A stretch of 64,000 bases of DNA from positions 124,001 to 188,000 of the forward strand of contig ML978158.1 of the NCBI GenBank assembly GCA_010015745.1. Reading direction: 5' to 3'. The position numbers were made by a program, and so were the translations under genes. Source of the DNA: Setomelanomma holmii (taxonomy: Eukaryota; Ascomycota; Dothideomycetes; Pleosporales; Phaeosphaeriaceae). The notes below the pieces were generated by a model, which was not told the origin of the DNA, did not search any database, and was given only the letters and a program-made list of their open reading frames with translations. Position 1 is the stretch's first letter. Each line of letters opens with the position of its first letter. Shown here one piece after another: positions 22,577 through 33,767 of this stretch.

Positions 22577-23357
22577 ATGACAGCTATATACAGGCCTACA
22601 GAGGCGATTGCCCTCCTGCGCCCGTCCTTCCTCCTCCCGCGCATTCAGCCCACATCAACTCGCAAAACGGCGCTCAGTCGTGCAGCGTTCTCGACATCTC
22701 GGAATGCACAAGCGACACATAGCTCGAGTCCTGGACCGCCTCCGCCACCGCAGCGGAAATCAATTACATTGACAGGAGACACTGGTCAAGTGCGGTGGTC
22801 AGATCTATCGCCAGGCGAAAAGGCAGTGCGAACCACACAACAGAGCTTCAATTTGGTGGTAGTTGTAGTAGGCATTTTAGCGACTGTAAGCTTTAAGATA
22901 CTTCTCTCGTGTTCACCTGAAGCTAACATGCACACAGGGCGGCGTAGGCTACTTCCTCTTCTCCGACGTCTTCTCGCCCTCCTCCAAAACCGCACAATTC
23001 AACCGCGCCGTAACCCTCATCAGAGCCGACAAGCGCTGTCAGGCGTTACTAGGACCCTCGTCGCAAATTTCAGCGTTCGGCGAAGCATCATGGTCGCGAT
23101 TAGCACGGAATCGCTTCATCAGCAGTACTGAGGAGACAGACAAGTGGGGCACGGATCACTTCAAGTTCAGATTCTATGTGGAGGGACCGCTGGGTCAGGG
23201 CGTGGTGCATGTGCATTTGATAAAGAGGCCGAGTCAAAGTGATTATGAATATCAGGAGTTGGCGGTAGATGTGAAGGGGAATAAGAGGATTGATCTGGTG
23301 GAGGAAGAGAAGAAGGATAAAGTTGCGCCTAAGATCTTTGGCGCGAGATGGTGGTAA
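22577..23357 (+). CDS. TIM21: TIM23-complex subunit Tim21
   Basis: This inner-membrane subunit of the TIM23 presequence translocase contacts the TOM complex and respiratory chain. Two exons, 22577..22885 and 22938..23357, 242 aa. The N-terminus is an Arg/Ser-rich presequence (RPTEAIALLRPSFLLPRIQ). A single membrane helix spans the splice (FNLVVVVVGILATGGVGYFLF), followed by the intermembrane-space domain with VTLIRADKRCQALLG, KWGTDHFKFRFYVEGPLGQG and VHVHLIKRPSQSDYEYQELAVDV. The intron has a GCTAAC branch site. Length and order match Tim21. It is divergent with MSP1. Confidence 0.94.
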
Positions 23358-23553
23358 CGACACTTCAAAACGCATTCACAGAAGTTGAGGATGTATTAGG
23401 CCGGGCTTGAAGGCTACAAGCGAACCAAATTTGGCCAACCGAAGATGCGTAGGTCATGGCAATCATGTTTCGAATATTCACAAAATATGTTAAGCGCAAA
23501 AACCCGGCCTTCACACCAGCTCAGGTTACAGCAATCAGGATTTGCTGAGTCGT

Positions 23554-23900
23554 TCAGGTTACTGGGAAACTACATAAAGTCCCTCAAGTCTCTCCATAAC
23601 CCTGTCCGTTCAGTCAACGACACTGTCTTCCGTTCCACAAGAGCCTTGGAAGACGACTCGATGTTCGGCACCTCGGTGCTCCCAAGAAACGAAAATTAGT
23701 GTATGAGCCGTTTATGTTCATCAAGTTTCAGAGCGAACCCAAAGAAGATGTGGGCTTTTCTTATCTTGGAAGATTTCCCGATTGATCAACACGCATCTTA
23801 ACACACGGAAAGACAGGCCACGAGGCGTCATGGCTCTCTGCCATGATCTCAAATCGAAGAACATATGAGGACCTCCAAGCTTTTCTATGTTTGAATTGTC
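23554..23900. repeat. Diverged duplicate, copy A
   Basis: Best-matching block is 23554-23688, which shares GGTTAC, CCTCAAGTCTCTCCAT and GATGTTCGGC with copy B in the same order and spacing. Weaker matches continue around AGAGCGAACCC and GTCATGGCTCTCTGCCA. Both copies show stops in all frames, so this looks like old duplicated non-coding DNA or a decayed gene pair. Confidence 0.6.
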
Positions 23901-24675
23901 GAAGTCAGTAAATTGGCCCTATCGGTCGCGTGTACAACCCTTTCCTTCAACGGCAAAATCTGCACCATGCACAATCATCTTTGCATTGACTCTAAAAAGG
24001 TTGAGAGGATAATGAATGGCGCTTTATGCTTAGGCAATCAAAGGCAACATCCGCATGTCCTATGTTCGGAGGAGTTGTTGCACCTAACAAGTTTGGGAAA
24101 TTATTCGCATAGAGCTTCGGCTTGCGCCAGTTCTACATACTTGTGTGCCTCGACCTGTAACTTGAAAGCTATCCACAGGTGCATCACTGGAAGCTTGATT
24201 CCGAAATGACATATCTGCGGCGACATGCATGAGGCCAGATTAAGTTTATGCCCATCACCACCGTCCAGCATGGGCCGCTTGTTGTGGGTGCAAATTAGCA
24301 TCTAAATCTTTCTGTCCTCGCCTCCAACACATTGCTCGAAACCCGTCATTCAAAATCGACTGACCAGCGGGACATGGTTGCCCTCGAGTCGTTTCAAAAG
24401 GCTCACTGCCATGAACGTGTGCGCGAGTCAAATTTACAAGGGCCGCTGGGACGACTTCCATGAGACGTGCCTTATCTGCCATTGCCATGATTCAAACTTG
24501 TGGAGGGAACGATTGATCCTGCCCTTTGCATTTTGGGAAGCAAAAGGACTACTTAGCGCACTCTTCAGACTCAAGCACATAGCCATCGTGTTCCGGCTGT
24601 GACTTGACTGTCTAGTGAGCACGTCCAAATCAGTTCGACGACTCTTGACCATTTACTGAAGGGTGTTGAACTATC

Positions 24676-25050
24676 TAGGTTACCAGGCGACATATGAAGT
24701 ACCTCAAGTCTCTCCATCTTCATTTCCATCCATTCACCGACAGGCCTTCTCAGTTTCAAAAACGCTTGAAGAGCTTCCGATGTTCGGCTCTCCTGTGCTC
24801 GACGGTAGACCAAAAGGATGCTGCTGATGCTCATGTGTCTTGACCTGTCGAGCGAACACGAAAAGAGCATGTCCTGAATGTCATGAATCCTGGCCGACAT
24901 TCATTTCCGCTTTGTTGTACCAAATGCGAGTGTCTGGGAATCGGAACATTTTGAAGTCATGGCCCTCTGCCAAAGGCTCAATACGCAGCCTTCATGAAGT
25001 TCGATCTTCCTTCAAACAAACGTATCAAGAGGCTGTGCAAGCCTTTTTCA
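24676..25050. repeat. Diverged duplicate, copy B
   Basis: Partner of copy A, same orientation. Shared landmarks are GGTTAC, CCTCAAGTCTCTCCAT, GATGTTCGGC, CGAGCGAACACG and GTCATGGCCCTCTGCCA. By eye the best block is roughly 70 percent identical; this is an estimate, not a computed alignment. Confidence 0.6.
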
Positions 25051-25233
25051 TGCCATGATCTGGGGTTTTGTGCCATCACTGAGATATACAAAACTCTTCC
25101 CACCTCGCCGTTCCCAGGCATCACTTCCATTGCTCTATCATATTCCCAAAATCTATATGCAGGCCTTATATGAGCACAGGCTCCTGGCGTCTGAAAGAAG
25201 TATCTGATAGGTACATGTCTGGAGAAGACATTA

Positions 25234-25282
25234 ACGTGTTTTATAAGCGAGTGACGCACCCCACCAAGTTTGCGCCCCTCTT
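25234..25282 (+). repeat. Left terminal inverted repeat of Fot1/pogo element
   Basis: Begins ACGTG right after TA at 25232-25233. The first 42 bp are the exact reverse complement of 27012-27053, with one mismatch and six further matches. Confidence 0.93.
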
Positions 25283-25349
25283 TGGGTGTATGTCTCAATA
25301 ACCTTAGAAGACAATATATAGATTTTCACAGAGTAGATTAAGTAGTATA

Positions 25350-26989
25350 TTAAGTATCCTTTGTGCATGTACGTGAGTTGTGGCCAGTCTCTCTGCACCT
25401 TGTGCAGCGTGCCAGAGCCTGGCGACTAAGGCCTGATCGCTCTCCTCCTTGACGCTCTTCATGAGCAATCTGCTGATCAGCCTCACCTTGAGCAAGTATA
25501 TCCTCTCCAGCTCCCTTTGTTAAGACTCCTTGCTTCTGTATACGCTTTTTCTTTCGATTTTTTCGCTTTGACGCTGCCTCATTAGCCTTCTCAAGGCTGG
25601 TGATCCAATCGCGCATTAGCTCAGCTGAGAGCATCATCACCTCCGCCCCCTTCTTGAGATGGTCAATAGCCTGGATAATTGAGGCTGGCGACGAGCTCTT
25701 GTGCCGCTGCACGCGATCACGTATTAAAGTTGATTGAGCCTCAAGCTCACGTACGTTGCTCGGCGTACGAGCCTCCCAGGGAGCCTCTACGAGAGCAGCA
25801 GGAGTAGGCGTACGCAGCTGCACGTCCAGCTTCGACAGGACAGCGTCTGGCTGGAGAGGAACAAGGCCTGCACCTCGGAAGGCTGAGCAGATATTGACTG
25901 ACGTGAACGATCGATCAAAGGCTGCCTTAAACGCTGGCAGAAAACCAAGCTTTGTAACGTGGTTGATGTGGTAGCGGATCAGAGCCTCAATCTCACGACT
26001 GTACGCGCGCTTTAGCGGCAAGAAGCAGCCAACGTCAAGTGGCTGCAGCAGATGTGATGAGTGAGGCGGCATACAGAGCGTGTAGATATTGTTTTCCTTG
26101 CAGAGCTCTCGAAATTTTAGAGAGTGGTGGCTCTTGTGGCCGTCAAGGATGAGCAGGCGACGTGCACCTATAACACGAGTCTTTGTATGAGCATCAAAGT
26201 GCTTTAGCCAGTCAATTCCTAGCTTGTTGGTTGTCCAGCCATTGTCGCTGACTGCGATCGCCCAGTCAGTCGCGTGGGATCTCTGTCTCCTCGTACCAGG
26301 CAGATAGATGATAGCGGCCAGCAAAGATGAGGAACGGTGGGATTGACCAGCCAGCTGCGTTGATCGCAGCGATCAACGTCACCCACTCACGATTACCTGG
26401 CTGGATAGCCTTTGGCCTGCCTCTCCTCTCTGACCCTGTAACGACGAGCTGAGTCGTAATCTTGCCTATCATGAAGCCAGCCTCGTCAAAGTTGTAGACA
26501 TCCTCATTGCAGATGCCATACTTGGCTTTTGTCTGCTCTACAAGCTCAAACCACTCTCTGCTTAGTACAGGATCCTCGCATAGAGCTCTCTGCCTATCGT
26601 ACGCTTGATTGAAACGCGTTGTAAGACTGTCTGTACGCTTGACAAAGTTGCGCGGCCAGTGGACGCCAACGCGATGCGCCGCGCGCAGCCAGCAGCTTAT
26701 TAGCCATATCACGTACAACGTCAAACGTAGGCGCAAATCCACGTTGATCTAGGTCGAGTATATAGCTAACAATTACCTCCTCTTCTAGCTTACTGAGGTT
26801 CTTTGAGTTGGGCGGACAATCGCGTCGGGCAGGCTTGCCAGCGCGTCGGTGGCAGAGCGTCGCTTTGGCTACATTATAGACTGCTGCAGCGGAACGATTG
26901 CCTTGAGTTTGGCTAGCATTGATAGATAAGATAGCAAGCTGAATATCTGCTTCTTTTGAAAGTAATTGAGTAACGTTACATGGAGCCAT
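25350..26989 (-). pseudogene. Pogo/Fot1 DDE transposase, two frameshifts
   Basis: Start ATG at 26989. The reading passes through three frames: 26989 to about 26685, about 26690 to 26266, and about 26324 to 25350. Part 1 has an N-terminal helix-turn-helix region (RGFAPTFDVVRDMANKL). Part 2 has the Tc5/CENP-B type DNA-binding domain (VHWPRNFVKRTDSL, RQRALCEDP) and the first catalytic Asp in VYNFDEAGF. Part 3 has VSDNGWTTNKLGIDWLKHFD, the second Asp in LLILDGHKSHHSLKF, the third in LQPLDVGCFLPLKRAY, a Lys/Arg-rich stretch and a C-terminal zinc knuckle CTRCRETGHNSRTC. All three catalytic Asp are present. The second break is a 4-bp tandem duplication AGTC (26264-26271) creating a TGA; the first is a small indel near 26680-26695. 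Confidence 0.92.
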
Positions 26990-27004
26990 TGTACGTTGAG
27001 ATGG

Positions 27005-27053
27005 AAGAGGTGCGCAAACTTGGTGGGGTGCGTCACTCGCTTATAAAACACGT
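27005..27053 (-). repeat. Right terminal inverted repeat of Fot1/pogo element
   Basis: Mirror of the left repeat; followed by TA at 27054-27055. Confidence 0.93.
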
Positions 27054-28609
27054 TATAGAAAGAATGGCAGCAACACATATTATCACCCTTCTCCTCACGC
27101 CAGCCATAAGTGTTCATCAAAGCGCGTTTCGGATTGGAACATGACACTAAGAACGCATATGTTACATCGACACTTTAGATCATCCGGTGTTTCCGTTGCT
27201 CGAGGTATATATATTCTCATCCACCTCCGGGCTCTATCGACATCGCAAACGTACTCTTCGGTAATTCAAAGTACCTCGACACTCGACTATGACTGCCTGT
27301 GCGACATTGTTCGAAAATAGCCAAGACTCAAGCCATGGAAGCAAGTCTTGACTCTAGAATCCGCCGGCGCAGCTTACATGAGGCGTACTCTGCTTGCTTT
27401 TTCTAGTCTCTGCACGTGTGGGAGTGTTTGCCATTCCTACTCTCGAAGAATATGGAAGTGCTAGATTTATGTCCGGCACCTCTTGCTTTTGGTGGTCGAA
27501 AATAGGCTCCACGGAGAAGGCATGTTCTTTGCGAGCAGTGCACACCAGGATGTATGATGGAGTCGGTCTCGAGCACACTGGGAAGTCAGAAATCGATACC
27601 AACATGTGGATACAAGCACGGTGAGTCTGTGCTCTCTTCGCTGTTTGCTCTAGGTATAGATAGCTGTAGTCCTTTTGGCCGTTGTCTCCATCACAGAAGT
27701 GTCAACTGATTGTTCAATATCGAAGTAAAGAACATCGATTACTGCTTGCGCGTCGAATTGAAACACCCTCGATTAATTGCGATGGAGGGCAAGGCAGGAA
27801 ATTTGAAATCGATGACAAAGGTCACGATAGGAGCGTGCTTTGCTCGCCTTCAGCCGTTCCAATATCGTACCTTTCCTATTCACAAAAAGGGTCCATTTCG
27901 TATGAATGTCTAGCGCTTAGTTATCCTTAACGGTCGAAGATGCGCTAGCGAAATATTTGTGTTTCTCACGCCATGTTGAACGATTGAGACGTATCTACTA
28001 GTCGTTGCATGGAGCCCACATGAGGAGGCAGATTCACTACCACTCCGGCGTTGACAGAGTTGGGAAATGCTACGCCTGAAAATGAGTCGCTAAACACGAA
28101 CACATATGTAGCATGTGTGTCTAAGTATCCAGTCAATGTCATGAAACCGCGCAGAAGGCGCAGAGATAGCGTGGCCTAGGTTATTCGCTTCCTCGGAGAA
28201 GTTCACGATCTAAGTTACTTGAGTCTCCTCCTTCGTCCCTCGGCATCTTCAATCAGGAGTACAGGAGAATTTCGTGGACACTTTCGGCTTGAGACTTCCA
28301 CAATGGTCAAGCGGAAGTGTATGTACGCTATTCAAAAGGTCAAAGTCATGGATGCACATTCACAATGAGCCTCAGCGTCAGAATGACAAGTGCCGGTTGA
28401 TATGGTGTACGTTGAGGTTCATTCGCACCCGGCACTGTGAGACATGGATCCTCATAGTGTGTCTTCAGAGCGCATAGATGCCGGTAGCATCTTCCTGTCC
28501 TGCATGTTTCCGCAGGGATCATGACAATTCCGTACATCGTCGATAGGACATCCATTGGACTGACGGGTAGTGTGTGCTAGAATTGGGCGCCTCTATGGTT
28601 CTCGACACA

Positions 28610-28980
28610 GAAACATTCAAGTATGGATGCATATTTACCGAGAGCCCTGCCGTAAATAGGAAGATTTTCTGCAGATCTTGTGTTGCTCTGGGGTTCTTTG
28701 CACCCGTCATTGCGGGACGTGGAGATACACCGCGTGAAACTCCCGGCGCGTGAAAGCCTGTAGCATATTACTGTCATGTAGACTCCCACGGGGTAAACGA
28801 TGATTCGTTGTCGAAAGGAGATCCGCATCACTCAAGAGCTGCGTGCTCTGGGGTCCGGTACCACCGTGGATACATGTCCAGAACGAGCATTAACGCGGAA
28901 AGGGGGGTGTTTTGCTGATCTGATCTTGCTCTAGGGCTCTTGACGCGGAGCATTGCGGGACTCCCAGGTCCAGAGCTACA
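28610..28980. repeat. Imperfect tandem duplication
   Basis: Two units about 235 bp apart share TGCTGATCT/TGCAGATCT, TTGCTCTRGGG and GCATTGCGGGAC-like blocks in the same order (compare 28673-28720 with 28915-28965). They are diverged and carry no open frame, so probably an old duplication. Confidence 0.45.
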
Positions 28981-30837
28981 GTGCGGGAACATGCCAACAC
29001 AGTGGAGCCTACAGTGCCCTACTATGGTGCATATGTTCGCATGCATCATTTTAATCTCGTTTACTGTTGGAAAAAGGGTCCAGCCCCGGAGATTAGTGAT
29101 GGAGTGTGTGCTCGAGGCCCCGATACCCCTCCGATTCTCGTTCTTCTTTCGCGTCACGCGATCGTTATTCTATCCACTAGGAGCCTGTGGCGCCGCAGCG
29201 TATGCTGCTTCGCGTGAAGAGCATCCAGATCAAGGCTCCTCGTTGCATGCTCTGGAACTGATAGAATCACTGACAGACGGCCTGGAGGAGGCTTACCCTT
29301 AGGTCAATTTTAGCAACCTTCCCGATCACCCAACTGCTGTGGGGTACCTTAGTGTACAGCGCAGGGGTGGTTGCGCACGAAGTGCTCTAGTCTCCTGCAT
29401 GTGCTGGCCCGGACAGACATGGTTGTATGGTCTTCGGACGATAGGGGATTCGAGGTTTGACTACACGAACGTTTCATAAAGGTGTGAACGCGATGATAGA
29501 CGGCCTCGTGAATGAGCATCTGCTTCCAAAGGATGCTCATGTGCCAATGTCGTAGATCATCTGGGCCCACACATTCATTTCTCGACATACCGCAGCAAGT
29601 GACCGGGCGACACTCATGGGCGGCACATACGCAGCGAATCTGCTCCGTATGATCGGAGGATCATATCCTGAGACTCGATCAATCTCAATTGCGCGGAGTA
29701 GGTGTCTTTCAGCTTTGGCTGATTCTTAGGAGGACACTTTGTGGCCCATACCACATCGGCGCGTCGCATATAGGTGATCCGACAGGCACTCAGTGTACTG
29801 AATACCAGACGTCCACATTCGAATCCCTTCTGGTAGCCTTTCCGATGGCCAAATCTCCGGTCCGGATCGTAACATGAGTGCCGACTTTCTGTAACTACTC
29901 AGCTCATGTCAACTCATCAGAGCTAGAGATCGACGGACTTCTGAATTTCCAGAACCACGTCAAGATGAGACGCCCCTCGCGGGGATTCGATGCACTTTGG
30001 GTCATTGGCCTTCTAGATCCCAGGTAGGCCCACTTTCAAGTGGACCTGCCCTGCCTGGCCTTGCATCATAACCAAACCCCAGCTTGAACGGTCTGATAAT
30101 GGCGTGTTACCACGTGGTTTACCTTCAGCGTATTGGACGTGTTGTGCATGACACCTCGAGTAACCCGGAAAGGGTATCACTGCCGCCAACGCCACAATAC
30201 CTGGCAATAGCACGAGCTAGTCCGACCGAACTCCAGGAATTGCGTTGCGATCACCGCATCATCTAGCTCTTCCGACTTTAGTGGACCGGTGTCGCGGGAA
30301 AGAAGGCAGTCAAGATAATGATTGTCGCAGCGCCTCAAAAGTTAAGAGCGAATGAGAAAAAAGAGATGGGCGCACACGGTTGACGATACTCGCAATTCTC
30401 TGGTTCTCCCCCTGGCAGCTAGGATTCTGGAAGGAGCAGCGCCCATCCATTGTTTCCCCATGTTCCGCCACCTGCAGCAGCGTTGCACATGTGGTGGAGC
30501 TTGTCTTCAACCCTATCAAGACTAACTTGTCTCGTTTTCGCAGCTCATCCGCTGGGAGCTTCGGCTCCACACTTGAACAATGCAACCACCATCAACCATG
30601 CTGATGATGCCTCAACTAGTGGTAGATATTCGAGCCCGTCCATCTCGCTACTTTCCTCCCTCGAATCATGTCCTGGTCCGCCATTTTTTCGAAATGCCAC
30701 AGATCGCGCATCTATGAGTGCTTCCAGCGCGAAAGTTGCAAACAAACGTGCCGCTTCCGCATGCCGTAGAAGCGATTTCAATTTGGAGGGGAAGGAGGCG
30801 ACATTCCCGCTATCCCGCTCTTCGGTGTGTTAATACT

Positions 30838-31154
30838 GCGGGGCTAACCCCCCGGGGTCGATAGCCTGGAGATGCTTGCGGAGAAGATTGGATGAAGCCT
30901 CGGCGGCTCCGGATAATTTCATCTCTGATGTGCGGGGAGGGCGCCCGTAGCTGGACAAAGCTTCAAAGCTAAGTTTTGATAAGCTACTGTGCCGCGATAC
31001 GACATTTAGAGCAGTGGAGTGATTACTCTTTCTCGCAATTTTCCCGGGACCTTCATCACGAGACAGCTCCTTGCCATGCACTACCATCCTTCCGGTGGGC
31101 GACCCGCTGCACCGTCGAAGCGCTACCAACCCTTTCCGGTGGGCGGACCGCTGC
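30838..31154 (+). promoter_or_regulatory. Candidate upstream control region of the sugar transporter
   Basis: A 23-bp sequence occurs twice in direct orientation, 31088-31110 (CCTTCCGGTGGGCGACCCGC...) and 31131-31154 (CTTTCCGGTGGGCGGACCGC...), about 43 bp apart and 280-345 bp before the start codon. The second copy contains CGG-N8-CCG, a layout typical of Zn2Cys6 sites. GCGGGG at 30838 and near 30932 and GCGGAG near 30874 fit the CreA consensus SYGGRG, but such hexamers are common by chance. A role in carbon regulation is inference from the downstream gene. Confidence 0.35.
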
Positions 31155-31433
31155 TAGCGATGGCCTCGCCCAGCAGGAGCACGCGAAAATGAGGTCGTGT
31201 CAGTCAAACCACGCGGCTAGGGTCAGCGTAACACCGGACTGGAAGCTAGGATCTGTGATTGATGGAAAGCTCAGAGTGAACGCAAATCCTACCGCCGGCG
31301 GGAGATGTCTGCAGAACCCCAGGTTCATTGCCCTTGTGCTCTTTAAAAGGTGGAGATATTCCTGGTCGCTATCGTTTCTGCTTTTCTTCCCCAGCCAACC
31401 CAACATCTGTCACTTCGGCCCACACCAGCAAAC

Positions 31434-33204
31434 ATGAGTGACGAGGTCAAAGCCTACGACGGCGCCATCCAGACCGAGAAGGGCGTCTCCCGAGTGGAAG
31501 ATGCCCACAATCTCGACCATGATGCGAAAGCGTCCCAGTACAAGGCGGCTGCCATCGAGGCAGAGAACGCCGAGCATGCCATGGGCGTGCTACAGGCCGT
31601 GAAGGAATACCCCATGGCTACTTTGTGGGCATTCATCATGTCTTGCACCATTGTGAGCGACCTCAATCGACTTACTACCAATTCTTCTAGCTAATACCCG
31701 TCTAGATCATGGAGTCGTACTGTGTCTTCTTGATGGGTAGTTTCATCGCTCTCCCTGCATTCGCGAACGACTACGGTGTTTACGACGCCGGAAAGGACAA
31801 ATATGTCATCGTCGCCAGCTGGCAGTCTGCGCTTCAAATGGGTGGACCACTTGGTGCCATTCTTGGCTGCTACCTCGCTGGTCCCCTTACCACCAGAATT
31901 GGTTACCGATGGGCGACTATCACCGGTCTTATGTTCCTGAATGCGTTCATCTTCGTATTCTACTTCGCCAAATCGCTTCCGGTCATGTTCGTGGCACAGC
32001 TTCTGGAGGGCATTCCATGGGGTATCTTCATTGCCAACGCTCCGGCATACTGCTCTGAGATCTGCCCGATTCAGCTTCGAGCTGCTGCTACCCAGATGTT
32101 GCAGATGTTCTGGGCTATCGGTTCCATCATCGTGGGTGGCGTTACCTACAGCTACAACACCCGATTGGACGATGCCGCGTACAGGTTTGTATCCAGCTCT
32201 ACAAACACCTGACTTTGCTGACGAAATATCTAGAATTCCCATTGCGCTTCAGTGGATGTTCCCTACCCCACTCGCTATCCTCCTCTTCCTTGCACCCGAA
32301 TCTCCCTGGTGGCTCGTGCGAAAGGGCAAGCTCGAACAGGCGGAGAAGGCTATTGCACGTCTGGGACGCAAGACCAAGTTGAATGCCAGCGAGGCTGTTG
32401 CCATGATGCGCCGTACCATCGACCTCGAAAAAACGCTCAAGGAGCCCAACCTTCTTGAACTTTTCAAGGGCACCGATCTCTACCGTACCGCCATCGTTTG
32501 CGGTGTTTATGCGGCACAGAACTTGACTGGTAACCTTATTGCCAACCAGGCCGTCTACTTCTTCGAGCAAGCTGGTATGAGCACCGACACTGCTTTCGCT
32601 ATGGGTCTTATCACCTCCGCCCTGCAGTGGATCTTTGTCATGCTTTCGTGGATCCTCACCGCATACCTCGGCCGTCGTACCATCTACGTTTGGGGTTCGC
32701 TCATCAACGTCGGCTTCCTCGTCGCCCTCGGTATCGCAGGCTCCGTTGGCGTGTCCAAGGCGGCTTCCCTCGCGCAAGCGTCCCTGGGTCTCATTGTCTC
32801 CGTCTTGTTCACCTTGGGACCGGCGCCCGCCTCGTGGGTCATTATTGGAGAGACATCTGCTATTCGTCTTCGACCTCTGACCACGGGTGTTGGACGTGCT
32901 TCATACTACATTGTGAACATTCCTTGCATCTTCCTCGCAAGTTATATGCTCAACCCTCAGGTAAGATCTTGGATCTTTCAAGTCTTGTAGATGACAATTG
33001 CTAATGACTCTACAGGAGGCAAACCTCGGCGGCAAGTGCGGCTACGTCTGGGGTGGAACCGGTTTCGTCTGCTTCGCCCTGGCATACTTCTACCTTCCTG
33101 AGATGAAGAACCGATCTTACCGTGAGATTGACATTCTCTTCAAGCGCAAGGTTCCGGCTCGACAATGGAAGAAGACTGTCGTCGATATCAACGACGACGA
33201 GTAG
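31434..33204 (+). CDS. Alpha-glucoside-type MFS sugar transporter
   Basis: A proton-coupled sugar transporter of the major facilitator superfamily, most like fungal maltose/alpha-glucoside permeases. Four exons, 31434..31652, 31706..32184, 32234..32960 and 33016..33204, 537 aa. A hydrophilic N-terminus of about 60 residues precedes MESYCVFLMGSFIALPAF (TM1). Family motifs are intact: GPLTTRIGYRWATI after TM2, AYCSEICPIQLRAA, PESPWWLVRKGKLEQAEKAIARLGR at the central loop, AAQNLTGNLIANQAVYFFEQAG (TM7), YLGRRTIYVWG, GETSAIRLRPLTTG, and PEMKNRSYREIDILFKRKVPARQW at the end. About 12 membrane segments. It sits 563 bp upstream of a second, damaged transporter of the same superfamily. Substrate assignment is from family resemblance only. 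Confidence 0.92.
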
Positions 33205-33767
33205 ATGGATACGCGGTGGCTGAGAAGTGGCAGCATAAGTTGAACGGCGTGACAGCGTTCGAGGCTGCTTTGTTCTGTCTGTGGGCAAAGAAATGTCAAG
33301 CTTTGAGGCTTGCAGCATATTGCTCGCAAACACTAGTTGAATGACTGATAGGAAGGGCAGATTCTGTAACTTCATATAGAATCCTTCATCCAGGACATTT
33401 ATGTTCACGGCTCTTTTGGTAACTCTACATATGTGACGCTTCCTGTACAAAAGAGACAGGATATGATTGCCTCTAATGACTCCGTTGTTCTACTCAGCTG
33501 AGTCGCATTACCCTTCGAACTCGCACAGTCTACAGTCTTCGAATATCTACGAAGAGAGCAATGCATCTACAAATCGATGTTTATATAATGCATGAGTTTT
33601 GAAGGTCAAGATCGAAGGAAGGCGCAATCCATACCGATGGGTACCCGGAGATGTTGTGTCGAAGGCCAGACCTGGGCAGATTGAAATCGTCGCATATTCG
33701 CTGGAAGTGAAGTGCTTGGAACTGGGACTCTTGTTGCAACCAGATCGTATCATCCCGTGAAGTCAAG
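33205..33767. other. Intergenic between two sugar transporter genes
   Basis: 563 bp; 3' flank of the first and promoter of the second transporter. Short minus-strand ORFs are not gene-like. Confidence 0.6.

Larger units (their letters stand above)
23358..25233. other. Gene-poor region with diverged duplicated segments
   Basis: No intact gene. Two segments about 1.1 kb apart are recognisably related (see the repeat entries at 23554 and 24676). Short ORFs of up to 109 codons are interrupted and domain-free. The segment ends at the left TA of the Fot1/pogo element. Confidence 0.55.
25234..27053 (-). mobile_element. Fot1/pogo-type DNA transposon with complete ends
   Basis: A 1820-bp Tc1-mariner superfamily element. 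The ends are inverted repeats beginning ACGTGTTTTATAAGCGAGTG, identical over 42 bp and continuing with one mismatch to 49 bp. Each end is flanked by TA (25232-25233 and 27054-27055), the expected target duplication. The interior is filled by one minus-strand transposase gene with two frameshifts. Size, ends, target and transposase type all fit Fot1-like elements of ascomycetes. The near-perfect ends suggest a fairly recent insertion, but the broken transposase means it cannot move on its own. Confidence 0.93.
27056..31433. other. Gene-free region upstream of the sugar transporter
   Basis: 4.4 kb with only short, domain-free ORFs (for example 27394-27624, 30450-30833). Two imperfect direct repeats lie at 28610-28740 and 28860-28980. 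The last 600 bp must be the transporter promoter and contain GC-rich motifs listed separately. Confidence 0.55.
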
